In this document: positions 29,089-37,723 of the stretch, piece by piece
Layout of the letters: each line of letters starts with the position of its first letter
How positions within the stretch are numbered: position 1 is the first letter of the stretch
Assembly (NCBI RefSeq): GCF_001642575.1
Contig: NZ_LXNG01000020.1
Coordinates: 39,097-103,096 of the forward strand
Reading direction: 5' to 3'
Source of the DNA: Xanthomonas floridensis
GTDB lineage: Bacteria > Pseudomonadota > Gammaproteobacteria > Xanthomonadales > Xanthomonadaceae
DNA length: 64,000 nt
The notes under the pieces: model-generated
Seen by the model: the letters and a program-made list of their open reading frames with translations, nothing else
What the model was told of the DNA's origin: nothing
Databases searched by the model: none
Translations under genes and position numbers: made by a program

Positions 29089-31025
29089 TGGACGGTACCG
29101 TGACCCTTTCCCCCGCACCAACCGACTTGCCCCCCACCTCCGCGCTCGATGCCGGCCAGCCCACGCTGCCGCCGGAAGCGCCGTTGGCGATGCCCGAACA
29201 ATCGCTGCGCGAGGGCCAGCTGAAGGTGCCGCACCAGCGCACCTCGCCCCCCGGCATCGGGCTGCGCCGCTTCTATCTGATCGGCGGTACCTTCGCCACC
29301 ACTGCCATCGCGGTGTGGGTGATGCTCAGCGTGCTGTGGCCCGACGGCATCAGCGTGCTGGAAGGCTGCCTGCTGGGCCTGTTCGTGCTGCTGTTCGCCT
29401 GGATCGCGATGTCCTTCGCCAGCGCGGTGGCCGGCTTCGTCACCGTGGTGGCGCGCGCCGGGCGCAAGCTCGGCATCGACCCGGAGCAGCCCCTGCCCAC
29501 GCTGCGTTCGCGCACCGCGCTGCTGATGCCCACCTACAACGAAGACCCGCGCCGCCTGCTGGCCGGCCTGCAGGCCATCTACGAATCGGTGGCCGAGACC
29601 GGACAGCTGGAGCATTTCGACTTCTTCGTGCTCAGCGACACCACCCGCGAGCATATCGGCCGCGCCGAAGAGCTGGTCTATAACGCGCTGTGCGACCGCG
29701 TCGGCGGGCATGGGCGCATCTTCTACCGCCGCCGTGCGGACAATGCCGCGCGCAAGGCCGGCAACGTGGCCGACTGGGTGCGCCGCTTTGGCGGCAGCTA
29801 TCCGCAGATGCTGATCCTGGACGCCGACAGCGTCATGACCGGCGACACCATCGTGCGGCTGGTCGCGGGCATGGAAAACAACCCGGACGTGGGCCTGATC
29901 CAGACCCTGCCGGCGGTGGTCAACGGGCAGACCCTGTTCGCCCGCATGCAGCAATTCGGCGGGCGCGTGTACGGGCCGATCATCGCCTTCGGCGTGGCCT
30001 GGTGGCACGGCGCTGAAAGCAATTACTGGGGCCATAACGCCATCATCCGCACCCAGGCCTTTGCCGATCACGCCGGCCTGCCGTCGCTGCGCGGGCGCAA
30101 GCCGTTCGGCGGGCATGTGCTCAGCCACGACTTCGTGGAAGCGGCGCTGATGCGGCGCGGCGGCTGGGCCATGCACATGGTGCCGTACCTGCAGGGCAGC
30201 TACGAAGAAGGCCCGCCCACACTGACCGACCTGCTGATCCGCGACCGCCGCTGGTGCCAGGGCAACCTGCAGCATGCCAAGGTGGTCAGCGCCAAGGGCC
30301 TGCACTGGATCAGCCGCATGCACATGCTGATCGGCATCGGCCATTACTTCACCGCGCCGATGTGGGGCCTGTTGATGCTGATCGGTATCGGCATTCCGCT
30401 GGCCGGCGGCGGCATCGACCTGGCCGGCGACCTGCCGTTCTCGCCTGCGCGCTACTGGCACGGCAGCAGCCAGGGCAATGCGATCTGGATCTTCATCTGC
30501 ACCATGTTTGTGCTGCTGGCGCCCAAGCTGCTGGGCTACATCGCGTTGCTGCTCAACCCGCGCGAACTGCGCGCCTGTGGCGGCGCCATTCGCGCGCTGC
30601 TGAGCATCCTGCTGGAAACCGTGCTGGCCGCATTGATGGCGCCGGTGGTGATGTATCTGCAGTCGCGCGGCGTGTTTGAAGTATTGGCCGGCAAGGATTC
30701 GGGCTGGGATGCGCAGGTGCGCGACGACGGCAAGCTGTCGTGGCCGGCGCTGTTGCGCAGCTATGGCGGGCTGACCGTGTTTGGCCTGTTCATGGGCGCG
30801 GTGGCCTACACCGTCTCGCCGTCGCTGGCCGCCTGGATGGCGCCGGTGATCGTGGGCATGGCGGTATCGATCCCGGTGGTGGCGCTGACCTCGCTGCGCC
30901 GTTCCGGCCTGGCACTGCGCCGCGCCGGCATCTTCTGCATCCCCGAAGAGCTCGATCCGCCCAAGGTCCTGGTGCGCGCGTCCGAACTGCGCCGTGCCGC
31001 GGCGCTGGAACCGTCGCTGATCTGA
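29088..31025 (+). CDS. opgH: Periplasmic glucan glucosyltransferase H
   Basis: This 645-residue inner-membrane GT2 enzyme polymerises UDP-glucose into the backbone of osmoregulated periplasmic glucans; in plant pathogens it was first named HrpM and is needed for full virulence. It has an N-terminal cytoplasmic tail, two helices (about 63-120), a GT2 domain with [35 protein letters not shown] and the QxxRW-like DRRWCQGN, then about five C-terminal helices. Sequence closely follows known Xanthomonas OpgH, and the start at MDGTVT matches. The partner gene opgG is not adjacent, unlike the enterobacterial opgGH operon. A small upstream ORF overlaps its start. Confidence 0.96.
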   Translation: MDGTVTLSPAPTDLPPTSALDAGQPTLPPEAPLAMPEQSLREGQLKVPHQRTSPPGIGLRRFYLIGGTFATTAIAVWVMLSVLWPDGISVLEGCLLGLFVLLFAWIAMSFASAVAGFVTVVARAGRKLGIDPEQPLPTLRSRTALLMPTYNEDPRRLLAGLQAIYESVAETGQLEHFDFFVLSDTTREHIGRAEELVYNALCDRVGGHGRIFYRRRADNAARKAGNVADWVRRFGGSYPQMLILDADSVMTGDTIVRLVAGMENNPDVGLIQTLPAVVNGQTLFARMQQFGGRVYGPIIAFGVAWWHGAESNYWGHNAIIRTQAFADHAGLPSLRGRKPFGGHVLSHDFVEAALMRRGGWAMHMVPYLQGSYEEGPPTLTDLLIRDRRWCQGNLQHAKVVSAKGLHWISRMHMLIGIGHYFTAPMWGLLMLIGIGIPLAGGGIDLAGDLPFSPARYWHGSSQGNAIWIFICTMFVLLAPKLLGYIALLLNPRELRACGGAIRALLSILLETVLAALMAPVVMYLQSRGVFEVLAGKDSGWDAQVRDDGKLSWPALLRSYGGLTVFGLFMGAVAYTVSPSLAAWMAPVIVGMAVSIPVVALTSLRRSGLALRRAGIFCIPEELDPPKVLVRASELRRAAALEPSLI

Positions 31026-31407
31026 GCGACCCTGCCATGCTGGCCAGTGGCGGCCAGCATGCATGCATCTGACACCGCTGACTTCGCAGCGTCGCTACAC
31101 CTGGCGCTGTGCCACGCCTGCATCCTGAGCAAGTCCCCCCGACATCGATCCGGACAGGGTGCGCGCGTCCCAGCCGCGTCGCGGCCAGTAGCCGATCGTC
31201 GATCTGGGCGCCCGCATCCGGCCGGTTCGATCCGGGCAGTGCGTGCATCCGCTGTTGCCGTAACGACGCACGGCGCAGCAGCTGCCCGGATGGCGATCCC
31301 TGGCGCATCCGGCACCCCATCGACGGCAAGGCGCTGCAATCCAACCCCGGCGTGATCAGGCAGGCCCGGCGCGCAAGGCATAATGCCCGGCCCCCGAACG
31401 GAGCTGG
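31026..31407. other. Intergenic region after opgH
   Basis: About 380 bp contain a hairpin just past opgH (separate entry) and a likely -10 (CATAAT, about 31378) for the esterase gene. No gene is supported. Confidence 0.4.
31036..31061 (+). terminator. Hairpin after opgH
   Basis: A perfect 10-bp stem (CATGCTGGCC with GGCCAGCATG) and 6-nt loop begins 11 bp past the opgH stop. No T-run follows, so termination may need Rho. Confidence 0.5.
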
Positions 31408-32076
31408 ATGATGCTGGAAGTGATCGAACGCGAGACCGGACCGAACCCGCAATGGACCGTGCTGTGGCTGCATGGCCTGGGGGCCGATGGCAGCGATTTC
31501 GCCCCGCTGGTGCCGGAGCTGGTGCGTCCGGACTGGCCGGCGTTGCGCTTCGTGTTCCCGCATGCGCCGATCCGCCCGATCACCATCAACAACGGCGTAC
31601 GCATGCGCGGGTGGTATGACATCGTGGGCATGGATTTCGCCCAGCGTGCCGACAAGGCCGGCATCGCCGAATCGGTGGCCCAGGTCGAAGCGCTGATTGC
31701 CCACGAGCAGCGCCGCGGTACCGCGCCCGAGCGCATCCTGCTGGCCGGCTTCTCGCAGGGCGGCGCGGTGACCCTGGCGGTGGGCCTGCAGCGCAGCGTG
31801 CCGCTGGCCGGGCTGATCGCGCTGTCGACCTATCTGCCGGACCCGGCCGCCGCGGCCACCCAGCTGCGGCCGGCCGCCACTGGCCAACCGGTGTTCATGG
31901 CCCACGGCAGCGCCGATCCGGTGGTGCCGTTCGCGGCCGGCCAGGCCAGCATGCAGGCCCTGCGCACGCTCGGCTTCGTGCTGGACTGGCACAGCTACCC
32001 GATGGGCCATCAGGTCTGTCTGGAAGAGATCGACGCCCTGCGCGACTGGATGCAGGCGCGCTTCGCCGCTGCCTGA
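31408..32076 (+). CDS. Carboxylesterase/phospholipase, alpha/beta hydrolase
   Basis: This 222-residue serine hydrolase is of the acyl-protein thioesterase/carboxylesterase-2 type. The nucleophile elbow is GFSQGG (Ser about 117), the acid Asp is in HGSADPVVP, and the catalytic His is in PMGHQV. WLHGLGADGSDF forms the oxyanion region. No signal peptide is present. ATG 31408 has GGAG upstream; a second ATG follows immediately. The gene lies 4 bp before algZ and may be co-transcribed with it. Natural substrate is unknown; such enzymes act on short-chain esters or lysophospholipids. Confidence 0.9.
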   Translation: MMLEVIERETGPNPQWTVLWLHGLGADGSDFAPLVPELVRPDWPALRFVFPHAPIRPITINNGVRMRGWYDIVGMDFAQRADKAGIAESVAQVEALIAHEQRRGTAPERILLAGFSQGGAVTLAVGLQRSVPLAGLIALSTYLPDPAAAATQLRPAATGQPVFMAHGSADPVVPFAAGQASMQALRTLGFVLDWHSYPMGHQVCLEEIDALRDWMQARFAAA

Positions 32077-32080
32077 GCCC

Positions 32081-33133
32081 ATGGCCGCCAGCGCGCCCCA
32101 GATCACCTGGATGCCGGACTTGTGCCGGCTGCCCCGGCTGGGCGCGATGCTGGGGCTGGCCGAGCTGGTGGTGCTGGTGGTGACCCTGGTACCGGACGCC
32201 GGCGCGGCGCGCAGCATCACCTTGTCGCGCTTCGTCTCGGCCAGCGGCCTGGCGCTGTGGCTGGCGCTGGCGGTCAGCGTGTTGCTCTGCGTGCTGCGCC
32301 CCGCGTTGTCGCGGCTGCCGCCACGGCTGGGCGGGCTGGCCGCGCTGTCGATCGCCGCCGTGGTGGCGATGCTCGGTGCCGGGATCGTGCACGCCCTGTA
32401 TGCGGCGCTCGACCAGGCCCCGCTGGGTCCGTTGGTGGGATTCTGGCGGTTCACCCTGGGCAGCGCGGCCACCGTGGTGCTGATCACCGCACTGGCGTTG
32501 CGCTACTTCTATGTCAGCGACCGCTGGGAAGCGCAGGTGCAGGCCAATGCCCGCGCCGAGGCCGATGCGCTGCAGGCGCGCATCCGCCCGCATTTCCTGT
32601 TCAACAGCATGAACCTGATCGCCAGCCTGCTGCGCCGCGACCCGGTCGTGGCCGAGCAGGCGGTGCTGGACCTGTCGGACCTGTTCCGCGCCGCGCTCGG
32701 CGCCGGCGAGGGCGTGTCCACGCTGCGCGCCGAATGCGAACTGGCCGAGCGCTACCTGGCCATCGAGTCCTTGCGTCTTGGCGAGCGCCTGCAGGTGCGC
32801 TGGCACCGCCAGGAACCGCTGCCGTGGGAGCTGCCGATGCCGCGCCTGGTGCTGCAGCCGCTGGTGGAAAACGCGGTGCTGCACGGGGTCTCGCGCATGC
32901 CCGAGGGCGGCACGCTGTACCTGTCGCTGCGCCAGCGCGGCAGCCAGTTGCAGATCCGCATCGTCAACCCCGCTCCGCAACCGGGAACCCAGTTGCCGCT
33001 GCTCGCCGGCGCCGGGCATGCGCAGGCCAGCATCTCGCACCGGCTGGCCTTCCAGTTCGGTGCCGGGGCACGGATGGCGGCCAGCTGGGCCGAAGGCTAC
33101 TATGCCTGCGAGATCACATTGCCGCTGCCGTGA
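32081..33133 (+). CDS. algZ: AlgZ/FimS-like sensor histidine kinase
   Basis: This 350-residue inner-membrane kinase has four N-terminal helices (about 20-150) and a LytS-type His_kinase domain with the phospho-acceptor in RPHFLFNSMN and the N box LQPLVENAVLHG. Like P. aeruginosa AlgZ it has a divergent ATP-binding region. It directly precedes the LytTR regulator algR and then hemC, the same gene order as in pseudomonads, where the pair controls twitching motility and exopolysaccharide. That role is carried over by analogy. Confidence 0.88.
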   Translation: MAASAPQITWMPDLCRLPRLGAMLGLAELVVLVVTLVPDAGAARSITLSRFVSASGLALWLALAVSVLLCVLRPALSRLPPRLGGLAALSIAAVVAMLGAGIVHALYAALDQAPLGPLVGFWRFTLGSAATVVLITALALRYFYVSDRWEAQVQANARAEADALQARIRPHFLFNSMNLIASLLRRDPVVAEQAVLDLSDLFRAALGAGEGVSTLRAECELAERYLAIESLRLGERLQVRWHRQEPLPWELPMPRLVLQPLVENAVLHGVSRMPEGGTLYLSLRQRGSQLQIRIVNPAPQPGTQLPLLAGAGHAQASISHRLAFQFGAGARMAASWAEGYYACEITLPLP

Positions 33134-33160
33134 GGGAGAGTCACCGCAGCGTAGGGGGGG

Positions 33161-33904
33161 ATGTCCATGACGGCCACGCAAGTGCGGGTGTTGATCGCCG
33201 ATGACGAGCCACTGGCGCGCGAGCGCCTGCGCATGCTGCTGGGCGAGCATCCGCAGGTGCAGGTGATTGGCGAGGCCGAGAACGGCCAGCAGGTGCTGCA
33301 GCAGTGCGAGCAATGGCACCCGGACCTGGTGCTGCTGGATATCGCCATGCCCGGCGTCGACGGCCTGGAAACCGCGCGGCTGCTGCGCCAGTGCCAGCCG
33401 CAACCGGCGGTGGTGTTCTGCACTGCCTACGACCAGCACGCGCTGTCGGCCTTCGATGCCGCCGCGCTGGACTATCTGATGAAGCCGGTGCGCCCGGAAC
33501 GCCTGGCCGCCGCACTGGAGCGCGTGGCCACCTTCCTGGCCGGGCGCGTGCCCAGCGCCGCGCCGGTGCCGCTGCGCACCCATCTGTGCGCACGCCTGCG
33601 TGGCAGCCTGCGGCTGATCGCCATCGGCGATATCCGCTATCTGCAGGCCGAAGAAAAGTACGTCATCGTCCACCACACCCGTGGCGAGGACCTGATCGAA
33701 GAGTCGCTCAAGTCGCTGGAAGACGAATTCTCCGACCGCCTGGTGCGCATCCATCGCAACTGCCTGGTGGCCCGCGACGAACTGGTGGAGTTGCGCCGCA
33801 GCGGCGATGGCCAGGTGCATGCGGTGTTGCGCAACGTGCCGCAGACCCTGGAAGTGAGCCGTCGCTGCGTGGCCAGCCTGCGCGATCAATTACGTCAACT
33901 GTGA
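33161..33904 (+). CDS. algR: AlgR-like LytTR response regulator
   Basis: This 247-residue regulator has an N-terminal receiver (acidic DDEP, phospho-acceptor Asp in LLDIAMPG, Lys in YLMKPV) and a C-terminal LytTR DNA-binding domain (IRYLQAEEKYVIVHH, RIHRNCLV). ATG 33167 may be the real start because a GGGGGG tract lies 6 nt before it, whereas it abuts 33161. It lies 27 bp after algZ and is expected to be phosphorylated by it. It probably activates type IV pilus or exopolysaccharide genes by analogy with Pseudomonas. Confidence 0.9.
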   Translation: MSMTATQVRVLIADDEPLARERLRMLLGEHPQVQVIGEAENGQQVLQQCEQWHPDLVLLDIAMPGVDGLETARLLRQCQPQPAVVFCTAYDQHALSAFDAAALDYLMKPVRPERLAAALERVATFLAGRVPSAAPVPLRTHLCARLRGSLRLIAIGDIRYLQAEEKYVIVHHTRGEDLIEESLKSLEDEFSDRLVRIHRNCLVARDELVELRRSGDGQVHAVLRNVPQTLEVSRRCVASLRDQLRQL

Positions 33905-33922
33905 GTTCCGCGCCGGCTCCGC

Positions 33923-33928
33923 GATAAT
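33923..33928 (+). promoter_or_regulatory. -10-like hexamer close to hemC start
   Basis: GATAAT ends 6 nt before the hemC ATG and no Shine-Dalgarno is present. This implies an internal promoter giving a leaderless hemC transcript in addition to read-through from algR. Confidence 0.5.
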
Positions 33929-33934
33929 GCCGGC

Positions 33935-34849
33935 ATGACCACGCTCCGTATCGCCACCCGTAAAAGCCCGCTCGCCCTCTGGCAGAGCGAACACGTCGCC
34001 GCCGCGCTGCGTCAGCACCATCCCGGACTGGAGGTGGTGCTGGTGCCGATGAGCACCCGCGGCGACGAAGTACTGGACCGCTCGCTGGCGGCGATCGGCG
34101 GCAAGGGCCTGTTCCTGAAGGAGCTGGAGCTGGCCATGTTGCGCGGCGAGGCCGACTGCGCGGTGCATTCGCTCAAGGACGTGCCGATGGAACTGGACGA
34201 TCCGTTCGTGCTGCCGGCCATCCTGACCCGTGGCGATGCCGCCGATGCGCTGGTGTCCAACCTCTATGCCAGCCTGCAGGCATTGCCGCTGGGCGCGCGG
34301 GTGGGCACCTCGTCGTTGCGACGGCAGGCGCAGTTGCGCGCCGCGCGCCCGGACCTGGAGCTGATCGACCTGCGCGGCAACGTCAACACGCGCCTGGCCA
34401 AGCTCGACAACGGCGGTTACGACGCCATCGTGCTGGCCTGCGCCGGCCTGCAGCGGCTTGGCCTGGACGCACGCATCAGCGCACGGCTGGACGCGCCTGA
34501 GTGGCTGCCGGCACCGGCGCAGGGCGCGGTGGCGGTGGAATGCCGCGGCGACGATGCTCGCATCCACAGTCTGCTGGCGGTGCTGGATGCCGGCCGCACG
34601 CGTGCCTGCGTGGAAGCCGAGCGCGCCATGAATCGCGCCCTGCACGGCAGCTGCCATGTGCCTGTGGCCGCCTTTGCGCGCTGGGAAGGGCAGGGCCTGT
34701 TCCTGCAGGGCATGGTGGGCAGCGCCAGCGACGGTCGCCTGATCCACGCCGATGCGCATGGCAGCGCCGAAGATACCGAAGCGCTTGGCCGCCGCGTTGC
34801 GCAAGGGCTGTTCGACAAGGGCGCCGCGCAGCTGCTGGCCGAGCTGTAA
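33935..34849 (+). CDS. hemC: Hydroxymethylbilane synthase (porphobilinogen deaminase)
   Basis: This 304-residue enzyme joins four porphobilinogen units into hydroxymethylbilane on the heme pathway. The N-terminal [31 protein letters not shown] (catalytic Asp region) and [11 protein letters not shown] are all present; the cofactor-binding Cys is in [11 protein letters not shown]. Length is standard (about 305). It follows algR as in pseudomonads, but hemD does not follow; the next gene is on the other strand. Confidence 0.97.
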   Translation: MTTLRIATRKSPLALWQSEHVAAALRQHHPGLEVVLVPMSTRGDEVLDRSLAAIGGKGLFLKELELAMLRGEADCAVHSLKDVPMELDDPFVLPAILTRGDAADALVSNLYASLQALPLGARVGTSSLRRQAQLRAARPDLELIDLRGNVNTRLAKLDNGGYDAIVLACAGLQRLGLDARISARLDAPEWLPAPAQGAVAVECRGDDARIHSLLAVLDAGRTRACVEAERAMNRALHGSCHVPVAAFARWEGQGLFLQGMVGSASDGRLIHADAHGSAEDTEALGRRVAQGLFDKGAAQLLAEL

Positions 34850-34900
34850 CGCGCTGCCATCGCGCGGGCTATTGGCCGCTCGGCCCATGCCCGGGCTGTC

Positions 34901-35157
34901 GTAGGAGCGGAACCGGCCGCGACGGGCGTCCCGCGGAGGAGCGGATTTGACCGCGACAGATGTTCTGTTAGAGCTGTCGCGGCCAGGTCCCCTGCGCCTA
35001 CCCGGTGCGGTCGTGTCCCCGAACCTGTGGACCGGGGTCGACCATGGTCGACGTATCGCCCTTCGCCTCGCCCCGTCTGCCGCCAGGCCCGCCGTCGCAG
35101 CAGCGGACCGGCCGCGACAGGCGTTCCCGGGAGCGCCTGTCGCGGCCGGGGCCGCTC
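34901..35157. repeat. REP-like palindromic repeat cluster
   Basis: Three related palindromic units lie between convergent hemC and the DUF481 gene. Each has the core CCGCGACAG and its complement CTGTCGCGG, and the first begins GTAGGAGCGG, the GTAG-type start known from Stenotrophomonas and Xanthomonas REPs. The last unit (35108-35149) is a perfect 16-bp stem around a 10-nt loop, extended by AGCGG/CCGCT. A fragment of the same GTAGGAGCGGAAC start occurs at 50602. The cluster may terminate both genes and stabilise their mRNAs. Confidence 0.75.
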
Positions 35158-35174
35158 CCGCCCAGCCGGATCGC

Positions 35175-35981
35175 TTACTTGAAGGTATAGACCAGATTGA
35201 CCGTGGTCAGCGTATCGGTCTTTTTGTCGCCTTCGCTGACATCGCTGTTGTGACGCATCTGCCAGGCGGCCTTCAACGCGAAATGCGAGTTCATGCTGAC
35301 CTGCACGCCGAAGTCGTTCTGCGCGTAGGTGTTGTACTCGCCCGATTCCACCAGCAACGTGTTGATCAGATCGGTGTTGTCGGTGACGGTGTACTTCAGG
35401 TCGAACAGGCCACGTCCGATCAGGCCGGTCTCGTTGCGGTCGTCTTCGCTGTTGTGCGCGCGGCGGATACCCGGACCCACCTGCGCATCCAGATAGAAGC
35501 GCTGCGCATCGATCAGGCGCGTGCCGTAGCCGATACCGAAGGTGGCCAGCCGGTCGTAGGTGGCGAAGTCGTCGTGTTCGTAACGGCCGGTGGCGGTGAG
35601 CTGGCGGTGTTCGCCCAACTGCAACGCGCTGCCGGCGCTGCCGGTGTAGCGCTCGGCGGTGGTCTGGCGCTCGCGCGTGGTGCTGCCGTCGTCGTTGGTA
35701 TTGGTGTATTCGGAGCTGGAACGCAGCGCGGTGGCGTCCAGGCTGTGGATCCAGTCGCCATCGGTGTAGCGCAGGCGGACGCGGCCATTGAGGCTGTCGG
35801 TGGTGCTGTTGCCGTGCGCCGAGGCATACCCCAGTTCACCGCTGCTGCCGCTCCAGGGTGAGGGCATCAGCGCAGCGGCAGGGTCAACCGGCGTCGGCGC
35901 AACCGCGATCGACTGGGCCCACACGGCGGGCGTGATCAACAGCAACGGCAACAGGGCGGACAACGGGGCACGGCGTGACAT
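35175..35981 (-). CDS. DUF481 outer-membrane protein (YdiY-like)
   Basis: This 268-residue protein has a signal peptide (LLPLLLITPAVWAQS) and then alternating amphipathic strands ending in an aromatic-rich C-terminus (NLVYTFK), the sign of an outer-membrane beta barrel. The DUF481 pattern (SGELGYASAHGNSTTDSLNGR, YEHDDFATYDRLA) is clear. Function is unknown; related YdiY is acid-induced in E. coli. It is convergent with hemC across the REP cluster. Confidence 0.85.
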   Translation of the reverse strand: MSRRAPLSALLPLLLITPAVWAQSIAVAPTPVDPAAALMPSPWSGSSGELGYASAHGNSTTDSLNGRVRLRYTDGDWIHSLDATALRSSSEYTNTNDDGSTTRERQTTAERYTGSAGSALQLGEHRQLTATGRYEHDDFATYDRLATFGIGYGTRLIDAQRFYLDAQVGPGIRRAHNSEDDRNETGLIGRGLFDLKYTVTDNTDLINTLLVESGEYNTYAQNDFGVQVSMNSHFALKAAWQMRHNSDVSEGDKKTDTLTTVNLVYTFK

Positions 35982-36245
35982 GGGCGGCTCGCTTCAGAAC
36001 GGGGCGGGGAGGGCGGTGGGTGAAAGCGATTTCATGATAACGGACTGTGCGCCCCGTCATGACCAGGTGAACGCCATGCTTCATTGGCGGTTCGGGCGCT
36101 GCCCAAATTCCGGGCGGTTGCGTCCGGTAAGAAGTGGCATGTCAGCATCGCTTGCTGCATTGCGCGCTGTACGACCGGGGCGCTGGCTTGGCGCTCGGAC
36201 GCCGGGCGCAGTGCGCACGCTCACCCCGTCGCGCGAAGAACCGGA

Positions 36246-36251
36246 CATAAT
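36246..36251 (+). promoter_or_regulatory. -10-like hexamer close to WYL regulator start
   Basis: CATAAT ends 6 nt before ATG 36258 with no ribosome binding site between, consistent with a leaderless transcript. Confidence 0.45.
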
Positions 36252-36257
36252 CGGCGC

Positions 36258-37223
36258 ATGGACCGCTATGAACGCATCAACTCCCTGCATCGCTTGCTCA
36301 AATCGGCACGCTATCCGGTCACGGTGGCGCGGCTGCAGGATGAGCTGAGCTGTTCCCGTGCCACCGTGTACCGCGATCTGGCGTTTCTGCGCGATGCGCT
36401 GATGGCGCCGGTGGAAGGCGACGGCGAATCCGGCTTTCGCTATCTGTCCGGCGAAAGCGATCGTTTTGAACTGCCCGGCCTGTGGCTGAGTTCCGAAGAG
36501 CTGCACGCGCTGCTGGCCTCGCAGCAACTGCTCGCGCGCACCGGCGGCGGCGTGCTGTCCTCGATGCTGGCGCCGTTGCAGCAGCGCATCGAAGGACTGC
36601 TGGCGGCACAGGCCGGGGTGTCGCAGTGGCCGGTGGACCGGGTACGGGTAATTCCGCACCGCGGCCGCAAGCTGGACGAAGCCAGTTTCCGCACCGTGGC
36701 CTCCGGCGTGCTGGAGCGCAAGCAGCTGAGCTTCGACTACCGCGCCCGTTCCACCGACGAATCCACCAAGCGCACCGTCTCCCCGCAGCGCATCACCCAC
36801 TATCGCGACAACTGGTACCTGGATGCCTGGGACCACGGTCGCGATGGCGTACGCAGCTTCGCGGTGGACCGCATCAACCACGCCCGCCTGCTCGATGCAG
36901 CACCGCGCGATGTGCCCGACAGCGAGCTGGACGAACAACTCGCCGCCAGCTACGGCATCTTTTCCGGCGCACCCAAGGGCTGGGCGACCATCGTGTTCAG
37001 CGCCAAGGCCGCGCGCTGGGTGGCCGACGAGCACTGGCATTCCAAGCAGCAGGGCCGCTTCTTGCCCGACGGCCGCTACGAGCTCAAATTGCCGTACAGC
37101 AACTCGCGCGAGCTGCTGATGGACGTGCTGCACTACGGCTCGGATGCGGAAATCGTCGAGCCCATCTCGCTGCGCGAGCAGGCCAAGGCGCTGCTGTCGT
37201 TGGCGCTGAGCAACTACGACTGA
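36258..37223 (+). CDS. HTH-WYL domain transcriptional regulator
   Basis: This 321-residue regulator has an N-terminal HTH_11 winged helix (MDRYERINSLHRLLKSARYP; ELSCSRATVYRDLAFL) and a central WYL domain (about 140-210) with the hallmark NWYLDAWDHGRDGVRSFAVDRI, plus a C-terminal WCX extension. WYL domains bind ligands or nucleic acid and often control DNA damage, phage-defence or metabolic genes. It is the last chromosomal backbone gene before the integron-cassette island, so a link to that island is possible but unproven. Confidence 0.9.
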   Translation: MDRYERINSLHRLLKSARYPVTVARLQDELSCSRATVYRDLAFLRDALMAPVEGDGESGFRYLSGESDRFELPGLWLSSEELHALLASQQLLARTGGGVLSSMLAPLQQRIEGLLAAQAGVSQWPVDRVRVIPHRGRKLDEASFRTVASGVLERKQLSFDYRARSTDESTKRTVSPQRITHYRDNWYLDAWDHGRDGVRSFAVDRINHARLLDAAPRDVPDSELDEQLAASYGIFSGAPKGWATIVFSAKAARWVADEHWHSKQQGRFLPDGRYELKLPYSNSRELLMDVLHYGSDAEIVEPISLREQAKALLSLALSNYD

Positions 37224-37328
37224 GCCTTGTAGGCAGTTGAGGTGTTGGGCAGGGCTGCAGTGGCGGCAGACGCGTGCAAGCGTCCGCAAGACGCACCTGG
37301 CCTAGTGCGTGGCGATGCGGTCAATGAC

Positions 37329-37388
37329 GCTCAAGGCCTGAAGTAAGCCGAGTTGCGATGCGGGTTCTGCTTTGATGACTTGTTAGGC
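37329..37388 (-). other. attC recombination site of cassette B (partly degenerate)
   Basis: On the minus strand this 60-bp site begins GCCTAACAAG and ends GGCTTACTTCAGGCCTTGAGC. The AACCCGC..AACTCGGCTT centre forms an imperfect stem. The outer R' core is CTTGAGC rather than GTTGAGC, one substitution from the GTTRRRY consensus. Confidence 0.75.
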
Positions 37389-37505
37389 CCCATCTTGCGC
37401 CACGCGCATCTGTTCCGGCTCCAAGCCCAAGGAGTGGGAGTCAACCAAATCCTCACCTTGATGCCACTGCTTCTCTACCTAGGCCTGTCTTTACCGATCT
37501 ACCTC

Positions 37506-37661
37506 TTAAACCTCGAACGTTTCGCCGACCGTGGATAGAAGTCGATCTCTCTCCAACTGCGGCAAGAGGCAGACAGTGGACTCGTGGAGATGCGTGACTT
37601 GGACAAGCGTACCGACTTGAACTACGAGGCCTGTGCTGTCAGTTGTCGTGTGCTCTGGCAT
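37506..37661 (-). CDS. Possible 51-residue cassette B ORF
   Basis: An ATG at 37661 lies only a few bases inside the cassette B boundary (TCAGACTCA then ATG), the usual place for a cassette gene start. The product (MPEHTTTDSTG...VGETFEV) is 51 residues with no recognised domain or membrane segment. Cassettes often carry very small genes, but some carry none, and there is no clear ribosome binding site. On the plus strand the same cassette has an opposing hydrophobic 25-codon ORF (37460-37538, MPLLLYLGLSL...). Neither is certain. Confidence 0.3.
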   Translation of the reverse strand: MPEHTTTDSTGLVVQVGTLVQVTHLHESTVCLLPQLERDRLLSTVGETFEV

Positions 37662-37664
37662 TGA

Positions 37665-37722
37665 GTCTGACACCTGAGTTAAGCCGACCCGCGAAGCGGG
37701 TTCGGCTTGAAGATTGTTAGCC
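37665..37722 (-). other. attC recombination site of cassette A
   Basis: On the minus strand this 58-bp site reads GGCTAACAATCTTCAAGCCG, a CCGCTTCGCGG central stem, CGGCTTAACTCAGGTGTCAGAC. It closely matches the compact 60-bp attC type known from aadA cassettes, with R'', L'', L' and R' boxes and a stable AAGCCGA-CCCGC hairpin. It begins right after the TGA of the cassette A gene. Confidence 0.9.
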
Positions 37723-37723
37723 A

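Noticed and set aside
37353..37538. Plus-strand 61-codon ORF starting in the attC of cassette B
   Set aside because: Its start lies within the recombination site and it has no ribosome binding site; only the last 25 codons (hydrophobic) are kept as a weak possibility.
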